Below are positions 42,932 through 53,938 of a stretch of DNA of 64,000 bases, piece after piece. The DNA comes from Aureobasidium sp. EXF-3400 (Eukaryota > Ascomycota > Dothideomycetes > Dothideales > Saccotheciaceae). Where the stretch lies: the NCBI GenBank assembly GCA_024195585.1, contig SWBL01000141.1:53782-117781 (forward strand). The letters run 5' to 3'. The notes under the pieces are model-generated. The model ran no database searches and was not told the origin of the DNA. It was given only the letters and a program-made list of their open reading frames with translations. Position 1 is the first letter of the stretch, and every line of letters begins with the position of its first letter. Both the position numbers and the translations under genes were made by a program.

Positions 42932-44302
42932 TTACATCTGCGACGATCCTTGACTTGCGTCACCGCCCTGCAAAGTGCCCAATTGATCTGTCAGCTTGAC
43001 GCCTGCCTCTGCCAGCCTTTTCAACCAAAATCTCGTCTGCCGCTGCAGCTCGTCAATGCCAACCTCGGCCACTTCCTTTGTCCTTCGCAGCACTTGCTCC
43101 CGATTGTTTGCGTTGCTCAGTCTTTGTCGCGCAGCTTCGACGTCTGCTTGAGCTCGTGTCATCGCTACCCCTGCACGTGTGTACTCGGCCCGCACTGTGT
43201 CGACCAGCGCTCGAGAAAGCGATGTGCCAATGTGACCATATTGGACGTCTATCACATCTCTTGCTGACCTCGCCTGTTCTAGGTCACGTAGAGCGCGTGC
43301 TTCGTTCCTTTGTGCCGTTCTCAGTCCAGCCTCCAGATCGCGGTCTCCGGTGGTGTTGATGTTGCCAGATGCGACGCTAAGACCGTTCTTGGCCATGCGG
43401 AACTGATCGAGAGCGGTCTTGACGAGTTGTTGTTGATCTTCAATTCGCGCCATCAAGTTGTCGAATTCAGTATTGAGGTTCGAAAAAATGCTGCCGGCGT
43501 GTGGGTGTATACTCAACAGTGCCCTCGCTGGATTCTGGGATGGTGGTTGCGGAGACATGTGGCTTGGAGAGGCTCGCATATTCGTGTTGCTTTGCTGGTA
43601 ATACTCTTGCGGGACGGCGAGGTTCGTCGTGTGACTTGACTCATGCTCCGATGTGTCAAAAAGGAATTCGTTGTGCTGGCCATCGAAGAAGGTGTCCATC
43701 CTAGCTCGTTTCGCTTCCACTGGAGACACTGACATGTTCTGGAAGGCTTCGGGACTCGGTCGTTTGAGCGGCTGCATCGAGGATCCAATCTGGAGCGGCA
43801 GCAGGCCCTGGTCTAGTGTGAAGTTGTTCCAACCATCCAGAGGCTGCGCCGTGGACTGGTAATTCGGTTCGCTCTCATCCGCCTGACTGACCACCGTGCT
43901 CGCTGGGTTAGAACTGGAGCCTCCCCTTTCCCGCGATTGTCCTTTTCTTCCTTTGTCAAAATGCGCTGCACATTGTTCGAGGTCCCTGAGGCTGAGCAAC
44001 CTCTCTCCGCCCTCCGTCAACTTCTCCAAGAACTTGAATGCATGGACGAATTCTGTAGATACTGCGATACGTTCGATGATGCGCAGTTTCGTGTTTCCGA
44101 ACTCTGTCACTTTGCCGCTTTTGGTCGTTCGCATCGGAATGGGGATGCAAGCGGGAAAGTCCTCCCATCCATGTTGTTTGCGTATAGTCTCCAGGTTCCC
44201 ATGGCGGCGAGCTGCTGTCACTGCTCCAGTCTTCTCTTCGGTGGTTGTGATGGTGGAAGATGGGGAGATATCGAATGGCGAAACTTGATCAGGGTCGGTC
44301 AT
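42932..44302 (-). CDS. Coiled-coil protein of unknown function
   Basis: A single exon of 456 aa. The N-terminal part (about residues 30-130) forms a compact charged segment, RKQHGWEDFPACIPIPMRTTKSGKV...; the middle (about 120-270) is Ser/Pro/Gln-rich and disordered, with a nuclear-type KRPSPEAFQNMSVSPVEAKRARM stretch; residues about 280-440 are heptad-rich (DNLMARIEDQQQLVKTAL..., ARQRLSNANNREQVLRRTKEVAEVG), predicting a coiled coil. No catalytic motif is seen. A nuclear scaffold or transcription-associated role is possible but not shown. I do not recognise the family. It is tail-to-tail with App1, only about 150 bp apart. Confidence 0.75.
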   Translation of the reverse strand: MTDPDQVSPFDISPSSTITTTEEKTGAVTAARRHGNLETIRKQHGWEDFPACIPIPMRTTKSGKVTEFGNTKLRIIERIAVSTEFVHAFKFLEKLTEGGERLLSLRDLEQCAAHFDKGRKGQSRERGGSSSNPASTVVSQADESEPNYQSTAQPLDGWNNFTLDQGLLPLQIGSSMQPLKRPSPEAFQNMSVSPVEAKRARMDTFFDGQHNEFLFDTSEHESSHTTNLAVPQEYYQQSNTNMRASPSHMSPQPPSQNPARALLSIHPHAGSIFSNLNTEFDNLMARIEDQQQLVKTALDQFRMAKNGLSVASGNINTTGDRDLEAGLRTAQRNEARALRDLEQARSARDVIDVQYGHIGTSLSRALVDTVRAEYTRAGVAMTRAQADVEAARQRLSNANNREQVLRRTKEVAEVGIDELQRQTRFWLKRLAEAGVKLTDQLGTLQGGDASQGSSQM

Positions 44303-46338
44303 GGTATAAGGGATATGTGGGCGTATATATTAGCTCTTCGCATCTGTTTCCTCCTCGGAACCGATCACGAAACCTCGTGTTCGGGAAAATCGGCGGGAAG
44401 GCGAACGCATTTGTACGCACAGCACGGCGAGTGATTGACGATAGGGCTATCCTACACCGGCTGTGACGCCCGGGAGATCGATTCGCGCTTTCAGCAGAAA
44501 AAGAACGACCGAGGTGATCGGCCCCTGCACCAAAAGCTAACCGATCAAACTACTTTGCTCACCCTCTGCAAACTACACTGAGTTTGGTATGCAATCATCG
44601 CAAGATGCATCTCCTTTGAGAGTGCATACGTACTCGTACGTCAACGCAGGGCGTCGGCCCGTTGCTCGTCTTCGGCTGTCTGGAGATTTGCCTGTGCATG
44701 TCGACTGCCGCAAACCTCAGCCACGAGATGCCCTACCTAACACCCTAAAAGAGTGATTGCGTCGCGTCTCGAGTTGCGCTGTAACACAAAACAACTGGAA
44801 TAGGCGTTCGGCGAGAAAAGTTCAAGCCCGTGTGTTGTCTTTGACTGCGCCTCCATCGTTGCGGTGGAGAAACTTCCGTTATCGAACGCGTGGGGACGAC
44901 ACGATCGATTTCACTTCAACACTGCGGATCTGATTATCTGTCGCGGATCAGAGCGACCTGGATACGAGAAGCAATGCTTATTCTGACCTTTGCTGTCGTT
45001 TGCAGTTGCGTTTTGCATGTCTTCTTGCAATGCTTGAGACTCTGGTCATGACTTACTCGCTCTCATATGCTTTGCTTGCCTATACCATCGAGTCCTCACC
45101 CGATATGGCTTTCCGATACCGCTTCCCCTGCTCATCACTTTTTTTTGAGTCAAGACCGCGTGGCCTTCTGCGCCTGTATGAAATGCAATTAGGGCTTGCA
45201 AATGTAGGCGGGCGGAATTTGACCGTCAATCGCCGAATTAGCGAACGTGCCAATCAGAGAAGAGGAGATGCGAATCCAAGCTGTACGGGACACCCTGGTG
45301 TGATATTCATCAGGTCTCACGAGCACGATCAAGTCGACCGGCTCTGCTGAAAGGATTGTTTGAGGAATACTAATGCCGAGTGAACTCTATTGAGAGTCTA
45401 ACAGCTTCCCAGGGCAAAAGCGTGACGATGATAGCTGCTACCTCCATTCTTTCCAGTATCAAGATGAAAAACATTCTGAACGACATTCGCTGTTGGCAAC
45501 TCCCAAGTCAATCGACTAGCTACGGGAGGAGCATGTTGGCTTTTGCCACATAACATGACTTCCCGTTCCATTCAAAACTTTTACTTAGGGAAAAAGTCAA
45601 TTGCAATCATCCTCAACCTCATGACGCTACTCTACAGAGTACAGCTCAGAATGCCGACTCTATACCGCTTCCCCACACTTCCCATCATGTACGCGTGGTA
45701 CTCGGCTTGGCACAGCAAAAAAGCTTCTCCTGACGGCGCTACGACCTGCCTTCCGGAAGATGCACCATAAAGATGACGACTATCATTCGATAAGCCTCCA
45801 CCGCACCGCTATACGTTAGCGGTGTCGCGGGTTTCATCTTTGCGACATTGGAAACCTACATGACAGGACTTCCAGACTGCGCCGCTTGCGTATGCACTCG
45901 ATCCCAATGTGGAAGCTTTAGGCGAGTTAGTATCATTAGCAGATCGTGCTTTGTACTGCAAGCTACCTAAAGCTGATGAAATGCTTGTCTGTAGATTAGC
46001 GTGTCTAGATCCGAATCGATCATTCGGAAAAGTGTCGACGGACTGCTAGAAAGTCGATCGATCAAGGAGATCATGCTGTTTTTGCTCCTTTTACAGGGCC
46101 GTCGACTACGAGTGTAGGTTAGTAGTTACGGTCGGGATGTAGTTGCCTCGAGCCCTTAGAATGGATATGGCCTTATGATATTTTGAAGCGGACTAAAAGA
46201 TCGACTAGCTAATGTGAATAGTGTTCTGGTCTCTATATGAGGTGCGTCAAAGCGCTACAGTATCTGTTGAAGCATACTTGTCGTCGTAATCAGTCCACAG
46301 TATCCTCTATGCTCTAATAGTTTGCCAAGATGGTTGGC
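44303..46338. other. 2-kb gene-free stretch between core genes and the accessory block
   Basis: No ATG-initiated frame with coherent composition, no tRNA-like cloverleaf, no transposase. The open frames at 45000-45350 and 45543-45770 have no features. A small palindrome ACCGCT-N7-AGCGGT lies near 45810-45830. The stretch marks a change from conserved genes (kinase, App1) to the dehydrogenase-rich block. Confidence 0.5.
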
Positions 46339-47488
46339 TCAAAGCCGGATGATCACCTTGCTCTCTTCATGCCTAGAGAACCTAGCATAATACTCCGGTG
46401 CCTCTTCAATATCGATAACACTACTAACGATGAAACTGGGATTTGCTCTCCCAGAAGTGACCAGTGGCACAAGCTCAGCAGCAACTTCCTGCAGAGGCAA
46501 AACGATACCGCCCTGGAGTGTGATGGCTTTGTTGAAAACAGTGCCGATGTCGAAATTGAAGGTTCCATTGTTCTGCAGACCGACGAAACCAATACCGCCC
46601 TGATTGGCAACCACATTGATAAGCTGCCGCAAAGTGATCGACGCATCTATGGTTCCGTTGGGGAGACGCGCTTCGTAGCCAACAGCTTCGACTCCTCTGC
46701 GCACTCCTGTCGGCTCTAGAGCAAGAATCTGCTCCACAGGATCAGAAGTGTTGAAGTTGATCGGGATGGCACCGATCGAGGCTCCGAGGTCAAGGCGCTG
46801 TTGAACATCATCGACGATGTAGACTCGAGAGGCTCCACGGAGGACGGCAGAGTAAGCAGCGAGTAGACCCACGGGACCAGCTCCAAAGACAGCTACGGAA
46901 TCGCCGGGTTGGAAGCCAGACCATGTCAGGCCAGACCAAGCTGTAGAGAAGATGTCGGTGATGAAGAGGTAGTTGAAGAGAGTGGTTTCATTGGTGGAAG
47001 CGTTTACGGGAACAGGAATCAGGGAGTTGTCGGCGAAGGGGATTCTCGCATACTCGGCTGAGGAAAGTGTTAGCTAACATCCTGCATGATCTCGTGATTT
47101 GCTCACTCTGAAGTCCGGGCAATGGAGCTTCGGGTGTACCGTCCTGAACGCCGCCAAAGCCAATGGAAACAGTATAATGGTCGGGTTCGACAGTATAGTG
47201 CCCATTGTCGAGGTTGTCAGGGATAATCACATAGTCACCCACGCTGAGAAACTGCACAGCATCTCCAATTTCTGTGATGTATCCGATAGCCTCGTGACCA
47301 TACAGCAAAGGTGTAGTCGGAGAACCAGACGCCACGTGATAGGTATGTAAATCGCTTCCACAGATCGCAGTCGCATTGATCTTGACGATTACATCAGTCG
47401 CATTGAGGATGGTCGGGATAGGAAAGTTGATGACAGAGACATTGTAGGCTTGTCCAAGCTGAGCTACTGCGCGCATGACTCCAGCCAT
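46339..47488 (-). CDS. Medium-chain (zinc-type) alcohol dehydrogenase-like protein
   Basis: Two exons (47488-47107, 47057-46339) give 366 aa. The GroES-like domain has ICGSDLHTYH (catalytic-zinc Cys and following His), GHEAIGYITEIG (GHE motif) and VGDYVIIPDN; the Rossmann domain has VAVFGAGPVGLLAAYSAVLRGA and VYIVDD. The segment that in classical ADHs carries four structural-zinc cysteines reads DNLDNGHYTVEPDHYTVSIGFGG and has none, so the structural zinc site is missing, as in several fungal relatives. Expected reaction: NAD(P)-dependent oxidation of an alcohol or reduction of an aldehyde. A TCGGCCGA palindrome lies 202 bp upstream of the ATG. An upstream Met (47548) would add 20 residues. 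Confidence 0.9.
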
Positions 47489-48328
47489 TATGAAATGAGT
47501 CGAAGAATGGAGAGTTTGCCTTGGAGTGTGAGGATAGCGTTTCACCATCAGCAGCCAGCACTTGACTATTTGTACCCGTTTCCTGACAGTCGCTTAACGT
47601 ACCTGCCATCGTCCGCCAAGCATATGATACAAGGTACGACGTCAGTCCGTCCGCAGTTGTTCTTGGTTATGCTTGGTTATATAGATCCGTCGGCCGAAAT
47701 GCTGCAGTACGCCGAGATAATACGAGCGGATGCAAACAAGAGTGTCGTCACTTGCACTTGGCAATCGACCAATGCTTTTCCTGAATCTCTCTAGCTCTTG
47801 GGCTGGTATCGACCTCGTGGCTCTTGTGATACCCGATCCTAGCTCCAAGGCTCGGCAGCCAGACTGTGCCTCCTCAGGATCAACATGATACGACCAGAGT
47901 ATGACAACTACGATACCGGCAGCCTGTCAGATGTTGATTTTGGAGCCAAAAATTGGGTCGATCGGTTGCCCGTATGGCTACGTGCTTGCCAATACTAGCT
48001 CGTCAACCTCCTGGAGAGCAGCGCCGTGATGAATAATACTGGCGCGTTACTCAACAGGCAATGGCATCGAGATCAGTTTTGCCACCGACTGTTCCCACTG
48101 AATCATCTTCGAGGAGTTTTTTGTCTTCTACTAGTTTGCCGCCCAGGGATACGCGTGAATTGAGGCAGTAGGGGTCCCGTTCATCGAAACACTATGGTCT
48201 AGCTAGCCAGGACCTAAAAGCCTCTCGAGATTCTCATCAGGAGCATGAGATTATCCCCAATCAAGACGGGATTGCTGCCACATGTAAATGCCTCCCAGCT
48301 AGACAGATGATCACCCCATACAGCCTTA
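47489..48328. other. ADH promoter region
   Basis: About 840 bases between the ADH start and the 3' end of the SDR. It contains the TCGGCCGA palindrome at 47690-47697 and a TATA-like GGTTATATAG just before it. No gene is seen. Confidence 0.5.
47688..47699. promoter_or_regulatory. TCGGCCGA palindrome upstream of ADH
   Basis: CGTCGGCCGAAA; the 8-bp palindrome occupies 47690-47697, about 200 bp before the ADH start codon. It is one of eight copies in the right-hand block. Confidence 0.5.
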
Positions 48329-49476
48329 CTACAAGAATAGCTTCTTCTCAGACTCAGAGCCCTTCAACTGATCCGTCATGATTTCTTGCAGCTGCTCGTC
48401 CTTGTAATCTTCCATGTCTAGATCAACGTACCCCCTCGCCGCCCAGTTCCTGGGCGATAAGAAAAGGGTATGCCCATTAACACTTTTGTCTGCGACAATC
48501 CTCAGGAGACATTCGCCAGCATCTTCCAATGTCGCAAATTTGACACCCAAGCTCTTTACGTGGTCGAATGCTTCCTTGGATAGAATCTTAGTCTCCACGT
48601 ACCTGCTTCTGTCAGTACAATTGTGATGAGAATGTTTATATGTCGGATGGGAAATTCTTACCAAGGCGCTATCACATTCACACGACTACCGTAATGATGA
48701 GCGGTCCTTCGTAGCGAATGCATGATTCCTCTCATACCGTACTTCGTCGCCTGATACTGCGGCGAGCGTGGACAATCCAAGAACGCAGCACCACTTCCGA
48801 TGAGCACGAGACAGGTGTCATCTTGCAACTCTGACTCGGTTTGGCCGTTCTGACTGATGAAGTAGTGCGAGGCGAGTTTCGACGTGTACAAGACGCCCTT
48901 CAGGTTTACGTCCACGACTTTGAGGTCTGGCTCTTTGGGTCCGGAAGCGTCGTAGGAGAAGACCTCGTCCTGGCTGATCATTCCTGCGTTGGCGACCACG
49001 TAGTGGATTTTACCAGTAGGTGAGAATGACTTTGCTGCCTCAAAGAGATTGACTTGGTCTTTCCAGGACGTGGTATCGCATTTGAAGAACCTCACTCTGA
49101 GAGGATACTAATCAGTTCCAATCTTAGGAGATGACCAGAAACGAAGGGCGCTCGTACCCAGCTAGCTCTTCCTCGAGCTTGTGACCTCCCTCGGCGTCTA
49201 GGTCGGCAATGCACACACTGACGCTATGGTATTTGTCAGAGGATAGTTGAGCGAAGATGAAATTCAAGATGACACCCATACCCTGATCTGACGAGCGCGC
49301 GCACATACGCTTCTCCGATACCATTTGCGCCTGAGATCCTCCTCATTAGAGTCATGTGAAGTCCTTGTGTTCGATGCTAACGTACCACCCGTGACGATTG
49401 CGGTCTTGCCTTTTAGTGCAGACACATCAAAGTCGACATCGCAGGAAATCGGGCCATCGTATCTGTATGGAGGCAT
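48329..49476 (-). CDS. Short-chain dehydrogenase/reductase
   Basis: Five exons (49476-49386, 49330-49282, 49223-49158, 49096-48662, 48602-48329) give 304 aa. The coenzyme motif spans the first splice: TAIVTGG|ANGIGEAY (TGGxxGIG). SVCIADLDAE carries the acidic residue after beta-2, favouring NAD. VVANAGMI, Ser in VLIGSGAAFLDCP, and YQATKYG (catalytic Tyr/Lys) complete the classical SDR set; the C-terminal tail continues to KKLFL. It resembles 15-hydroxyprostaglandin-dehydrogenase-like fungal SDRs acting on hydroxyl groups of medium-size metabolites. Two TCGGCCGA palindromes lie 89 and 114 bp upstream of its ATG. Confidence 0.9.
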
Positions 49477-49787
49477 AATGAGCTGAGTATAGTGTCACAA
49501 TCACGAACACAGCATTTGGCGTTGTTGGATTTATGGTGGTCTTTGTATTCAGGGTAGTCATCCTTCGGCCGAAAACTACACGATATCCGTCGGCCGATTT
49601 GACGTCATACCACTGGACGAATCACCGCGAGGACCTGGACAAGGCCATCTGCACATACAAATCGAGATGGACTAGCTCGTAGATTAACTTGCGAGTTAGA
49701 CCAAGCGTTTCAAGGTTGCATAGAGCTGCGACATCATCGACCGTATCCTGGCTTCATCTCTAGATATCCAGTTCCTCGCGATGCTAA
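49477..49787. other. SDR promoter region with paired TCGGCCGA sites
   Basis: About 310 bases between this SDR and the 3' end of the hotdog gene; both palindromes lie here. No gene is visible. Confidence 0.5.
49563..49600. promoter_or_regulatory. Two TCGGCCGA palindromes upstream of the SDR
   Basis: Copies at 49565-49572 (CTTCGGCCGAAAA) and 49590-49597 (CGTCGGCCGATTT), start-to-start spacing 25 bp, about 90-115 bp upstream of the SDR ATG. Confidence 0.55.
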
Positions 49788-50696
49788 CTAGCGCCACAAG
49801 AGGTCAGTATATCTACCGAGGGCCTGCGAGTTGTTGCCATCGAATAAAGCGTGAACACTGTCCCACCCGTTCTCGAGTCTTGCGATAGGCAGGGCCTCGC
49901 TCCTTGCCTTCTCCATCTTTTCTAACATTTTCATATCGGCTCCAGAGAGACATTCTTCACCCTCCGCTTGGTCGTCCGGCTGGAGTAAACCACATCGTTT
50001 GAACATCTCTTCTGGGGTGACAGTCTTACGACCTGATTTGAAGATGTAGCGTGAGATGGCGGACGCGAAGACATGGCGTTTGGCTTCGTCATCTTCATTA
50101 ATTTCGTCTCTCGACAAGACTCGTCTGCGCGTTTCTGACACTGACTGCAGTGCGTATCCTGCCGGAAGAAATTTGCCCTTGGGCACAAAGTGTGTTACAA
50201 CGTAGAGCCACTTTTCGTCCCAGCTCAGCACTCTTGTCCACATCTCGTACGGTTCATAGGGCTTGATCTGTTTCCTGAAGGTGCACTGGACCCCACCCAG
50301 GACGAGAGTAGGCTTACGCGGCAAGTACGGTGTCTGGAATTCGTTACGGAAGAGCAACATGACCAAGTTGCTACGGGAGATGTCGAGATCCGTAAAGTAC
50401 GTAGAGTTCGATTTGTGCAGATTGATGTCACATTCTGTGAGAGGCGACCGGCTCGATGTGATTGCTGGAAGTAAGAGAAGTCTTGGTGAGATACTATGTT
50501 GGCGTCGGTCTGCAAGGCGAGCGGTCATCAATCTGAAGAAACGAAACTAGATCGTAGTCAGCCTGAAGTCCTTTGGATCTCGACGTGTACCTCCCACACT
50601 CACATGCCACGCAAACAGCAGAGTCTTGAAATTTAGTACGAGAGCGATTAGAAGGGCAGACTTGAAGAGCCCGTTCAGATTGAGGAATTCTGTCAT
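49788..50696 (-). CDS. THEM6-like hotdog-fold (thioesterase-like) membrane protein
   Basis: Two exons (50696-50604, 50546-49788) give 283 aa. The N-terminal helix LFKSALLIALVLNFKTLLFAWHFRFF is a membrane anchor. The hotdog core follows: PLTECDINLHKSNSTYFTDLDISRSNLVMLLF, then LVLGGVQCTFRKQIKPYEPYEMWTRVLSWDEKWLYVVTHFV, matching the THEM6/4HBT-like family often annotated in fungi as 'capsule polysaccharide biosynthesis protein'. Such proteins turn up in fungal metabolite clusters and may hydrolyse or hand over acyl thioesters; activity is unproven for most. The longer frame upstream of 50696 (to 50813) has no family similarity and is likely leader. Confidence 0.85.
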
Positions 50697-51068
50697 GACT
50701 CTTGCTGAGAAGAGTCTATGGTGGTCGTAGTCTGAATCAAAATGGCACTGCTTGGTCGCTGTCTGCTTAAAACGTCGATGCATCGAATATATATTGTTGG
50801 ATTGCGCAAGCATTACCTGTTTAGATCACTCCGTGTGACCATGCTTCACTAGGGCAAGGCCGACTTCTGGGCGATGAATAAGAAAACGGCTGACCAACAG
50901 GCATGCGGTGACGTCCGATGTGATCTCAATCTGACCAATTACAGCCTGTCGCCAAGCTGGAAGCCGTTCAGGTTGTCACCTCATCGTGTCTCGATTCTGC
51001 ACTTACTCCGTTCAGATTTCACAACATCTGCGGATTTTCACAAGATTTTCTCGACGGAGGCTCGTGCT
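50697..51068. other. Divergent promoter of hotdog and Ada-type genes
   Basis: About 370 bases shared by the hotdog gene (left) and the Ada-type regulator (right). No TCGGCCGA copy and no gene. Confidence 0.45.
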
Positions 51069-51911
51069 ATGCCATACTCAACAAGACCACAACGTTGGAT
51101 GGCAATCAAGAGCCGCGATCCAGCTGCCAATACTGCATTCTACTACGGCGTCACTTCGACATCGATATTCTGTCGCCCGACATGTCCAGCACGTGTCGCA
51201 AGGCGGGATAACATTGTTTTCTTCGACAACATTCCCACCGCTGAGGTGGCAGGCTATCGACCTTGCAAAAGATGCGATCCTCAAAACACATCCTGGCGCC
51301 GGGACATGCGAAGCAAGACAGACTTTGAGACAGCCAAGGCACTGATTGAGCGGTCTGAAAAGCAGAGAGAAGGCTGGTCTGTCGCGGTTATCGCTGAGAA
51401 GGTCGGGATCAGCATCGGACATCTTCACAGATTGTTCAAGAAACATGCAAACACGACTCCGAAGGAATTTGCTTGCAATGTCACCATGATGAGTGCTTCG
51501 CAAGAATCATCATCATTTGATTGGAATTCCACCAGCTTGCTAGGTATATCGACTTCTCGGGTCTATAACTTGGAACACGATGATAGAGCTCAGTCTGGTC
51601 TGTAAAGCGATGGCTACTTCTCACAAGAGTACGAGGAGCTGAATCGGATTCTGCTTGCTGAAGGCTTACTGCCCAATACCGAGGATGACGGCTGGACAGA
51701 CTCGTACCCACCCGTGTCGCACGAAGAGATCGTAAATCCTTTGTGCAACATCACAACCGATGGAGCCGACTGTTGGGACTTCTTGAGCAGTAACGTTGAG
51801 CTTGATCAATCTGGACAGACGGAACAAGGGCTCGCCTTCAATGAGCTGTTACCACCATTGGACAATCAACTCTTTTGGGATTTGATTCCAACTGAAGAAG
51901 GCTTTTCTTGA
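51069..51911 (+). CDS. Ada-type Zn-binding plus AraC-HTH regulator
   Basis: The start MPYSTRPQRWMAIKSRDPAA leads into a complete Ada N-terminal zinc domain: YYGVTSTSIFCRPTCPARVARRDNIVFF...GYRPCKRCDP, with the four zinc-ligand cysteines (C-x3-C ... C-x2-C), then an AraC-type helix-turn-helix (WSVAVIAEKVGISIGHLHRLFKKHANTTPKEF). In bacteria this domain repairs DNA methylphosphotriesters and then activates transcription; fungal proteins with only these two parts probably act as regulators. The frame meets TAA at 51603-51605 and then continues, in the same frame, with coding character (Q-E-Y-E-E-L-N-R-I-L-L-A-E-G-L-L-P) to 51911. A GTATAT...ACAAG intron of 84 nt at 51544-51627 removes the stop without changing frame (252 aa). 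The alternative is a 179-aa protein ending at 51605 or a nonsense-broken gene. The acidic C-terminal tail would suit an activation domain. Confidence 0.75.
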
Positions 51912-53195
51912 TATCGAGATTGCGTATACGATGTGTACGAAGCCGAGGGACAGGGTTATTGCATGATCGACGCTTCAAAGATGACTTCTGTCTGACCTCT
52001 AACCGTATTCATCAAACGTTGGTCACGATAATCCAAGCTGGTAGTCATTAGCTTCGATGATGTTCATCTCAAACTCCAGAACGTCTTGGCTGTCCAATCC
52101 AACTCGATATCCGACTCCAAACCAGGATGATGCGGCTGAACTAGCTCATCAATTTTTGATTCGTCAATACCATTTGCCCTAGTCCACCATGCAGCCTTCG
52201 TTCCCAGATGTGCTGAAGCTTAAGCGCCGAGCTTGGAACTCACTTTGGGGCAATGTCGATGTCGTCGATGGCTCCATGCAAATTATTCTTCGCTGCTGTC
52301 TGTATGTTTTCAGAGACGGTGGTGATATCTGTGAGGAAGACCTGGATGGAGAGGAGGTCCGCACATGATGTACCGTGGCCTTGAGAAGATTAGTTTGACT
52401 CTCAATGTTATATCTTCCGGTCGGTACAAAGTACCACGTTTCCTACACCACCCCTGCCGCAAGATATACGATGAGGTTCAGCGTGATGCTCATGTGGTAA
52501 GCATAAGTAGCTCAAGGCGCGCGAAAGGAGGGCGATCATGATTCAATGTTTTCGTGCAGGATCTGGTGAATTTCAAGCCTACCCACCATAGGAACATAGT
52601 AAATATATACAGAATTAGTTGTTGATATGATCGCCGCATACGCTAGTCGAATCTCATAATCATCTTGCCAAGTTCTGTAGACTGACATCAATGTTTCGAT
52701 CCCCTCTCTTGTAACCTGTCTGCTATAATTGTGATCGTAAACTGTATAACGTCACACGACAGAGGATGCGACACGTGCTCTGCCGAGAAGCATGGAAAAT
52801 TCTAGAATACATCCAGACAGGAGCTCCTATAGGTGCGATCAACATACATACTTTGGTCTTAATTAGGATGGAAGGGTCATTGCTCGAACATGAGTGGTGA
52901 ATTCAATCTGCCTTTCGGCCATCGGCGACTTTGCTTCACGTCCGATTTGTCAGTTCAAGGTCAGGATTCAATAGTGACACTGAACTTCTCATCATGCAAT
53001 GTAGAACCTCGTCCAGCCTGTGCGGTCAAACAATGTAAATCTGTCTCTCCTACCAGACTACGACATATAAAACATTGCTTGAGTCGTTCTTGCGAGCATT
53101 TGGTCCACCGACGCCAGAAATCATTGTGATAGACTGAAGAAGTCGCAACACGGTTGATCAGTGAACTCTCGATTTGAGAACGGACGAACGCCGAC
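51912..53195. other. Gene-poor stretch with a coding-like fragment
   Basis: About 1.3 kb. The only coherent signal is the minus-strand fragment at 52064-52393, listed separately. The 79-aa plus frame at 52890 has no recognisable features. Confidence 0.45.
52064..52393 (-). pseudogene. Unassigned coding-like fragment, possibly a gene remnant
   Basis: The minus strand reads S-Q-G-H-G-T-S-C-A-D-L-L-S-I-Q-V-F-L-T-D-I and continues to A-I-D-D-I-D-I-A-P-K, then a plausible GTGAG...CTAG intron, then A-N-G-I-D-E-S-K-I-D-E-L-V-Q-P to L-R-stop at 52064. There is no start codon and no clear upstream exon. 'GHGTSCADLL' faintly recalls the catalytic His region of S8 subtilases, but the piece is too short to support that. 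It may be a relic or the end of a gene with unusual exons. Confidence 0.25.
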
Positions 53196-53938
53196 ATGGA
53201 CAATCACGCAGTGGCCACGAGCTTTGGTATTCTTGGTGCCGTACTCTGGTCGCTCCAAGTAGGTCATCCTCCACCTCTGAACACATCATACTTATACTAA
53301 CACAAGTGCGACAGTTGATACCCCAGATCTGGGCGAACTGGCACCGTCATTCGACCGAATCTCTCTCGGCTTTCTTCTTTCTTGCATGGGCTATCGCGGG
53401 CATACCTCTGGGCGTCTACAACATCGTCGATGACTACAACATTGCCCTCCAGATCCAACCCAACATTCTCATTCTGCTCAGCTTGATTGCTCGGTCGCAA
53501 TGCAAGCACTATGGCGACAAATGGAGTTGGTCTAAGACGTCAGTCGTTAGTGTAATTCTTGCCTCGATCTTCGGAGGCATAGAGCTGGGCTTGGTATTTG
53601 CACTTCGTCTTGGGCGTGAAAGAGGCCACAAGTGGCCTTCTACGTTGATGGCGATCATTGCTGGTGTCCTATTGGCCGGTGGTGTGCTTCGGCATTATGT
53701 GGACATGATCAAGACGAAATCGGACGCTGGTATGTCGCTGAAGTTCGCATTGCTCGATGCTAGTGGGGACCTCGCATCGTTGATCTCCGTCGTCTTCCAA
53801 CCGCATCTCGAAGTGTTGGGTCTCGTCATCTACGGTTCTGAACTGGCTATATGGTTAGGTCTGATTGTTCTTCTTTGCTATTTCCGGATTTCGCACCGTG
53901 CGAAGGCTAAGGACGACGGTCTTGTACTTGCGGCTTGA
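53196..53938 (+). CDS. PQ-loop repeat membrane transporter
   Basis: Two exons (53196-53258, 53315-53938) with a 56-nt intron give 228 aa with about seven membrane helices. The first PQ-loop is clear: LWSLQLIPQIWANWHRHSTESLSAFFF, followed by GIPLGVYNIV. A second, degenerate one is SLISVVFQPHLEVLGL near residue 190. The family (Ypq/cystinosin/SWEET relatives) exports cationic amino acids, cystine or sugars from vacuoles or across the plasma membrane. The short charged tail (SHRAKAKDDGLVLAA) faces the cytosol. Its substrate is unknown; in this block it might store or export a pathway compound. Confidence 0.85.

Noticed and set aside
43937..44434. 165-aa plus-strand open frame
   Set aside because: Antisense to the coiled-coil gene and its promoter; Cys/Arg-rich shadow.
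44736..44760. CCCTAA-like words suggesting telomeric repeat
   Set aside because: Only two imperfect, non-tandem words; chance occurrence.
45000..45350. 116-aa frame in the gene-free stretch
   Set aside because: Starts at a non-ATG codon, no homologous features, no splice signals.
52890..53129. 79-aa plus-strand ATG frame
   Set aside because: No signal peptide, no family resemblance, overlaps the PQ-loop gene's promoter.
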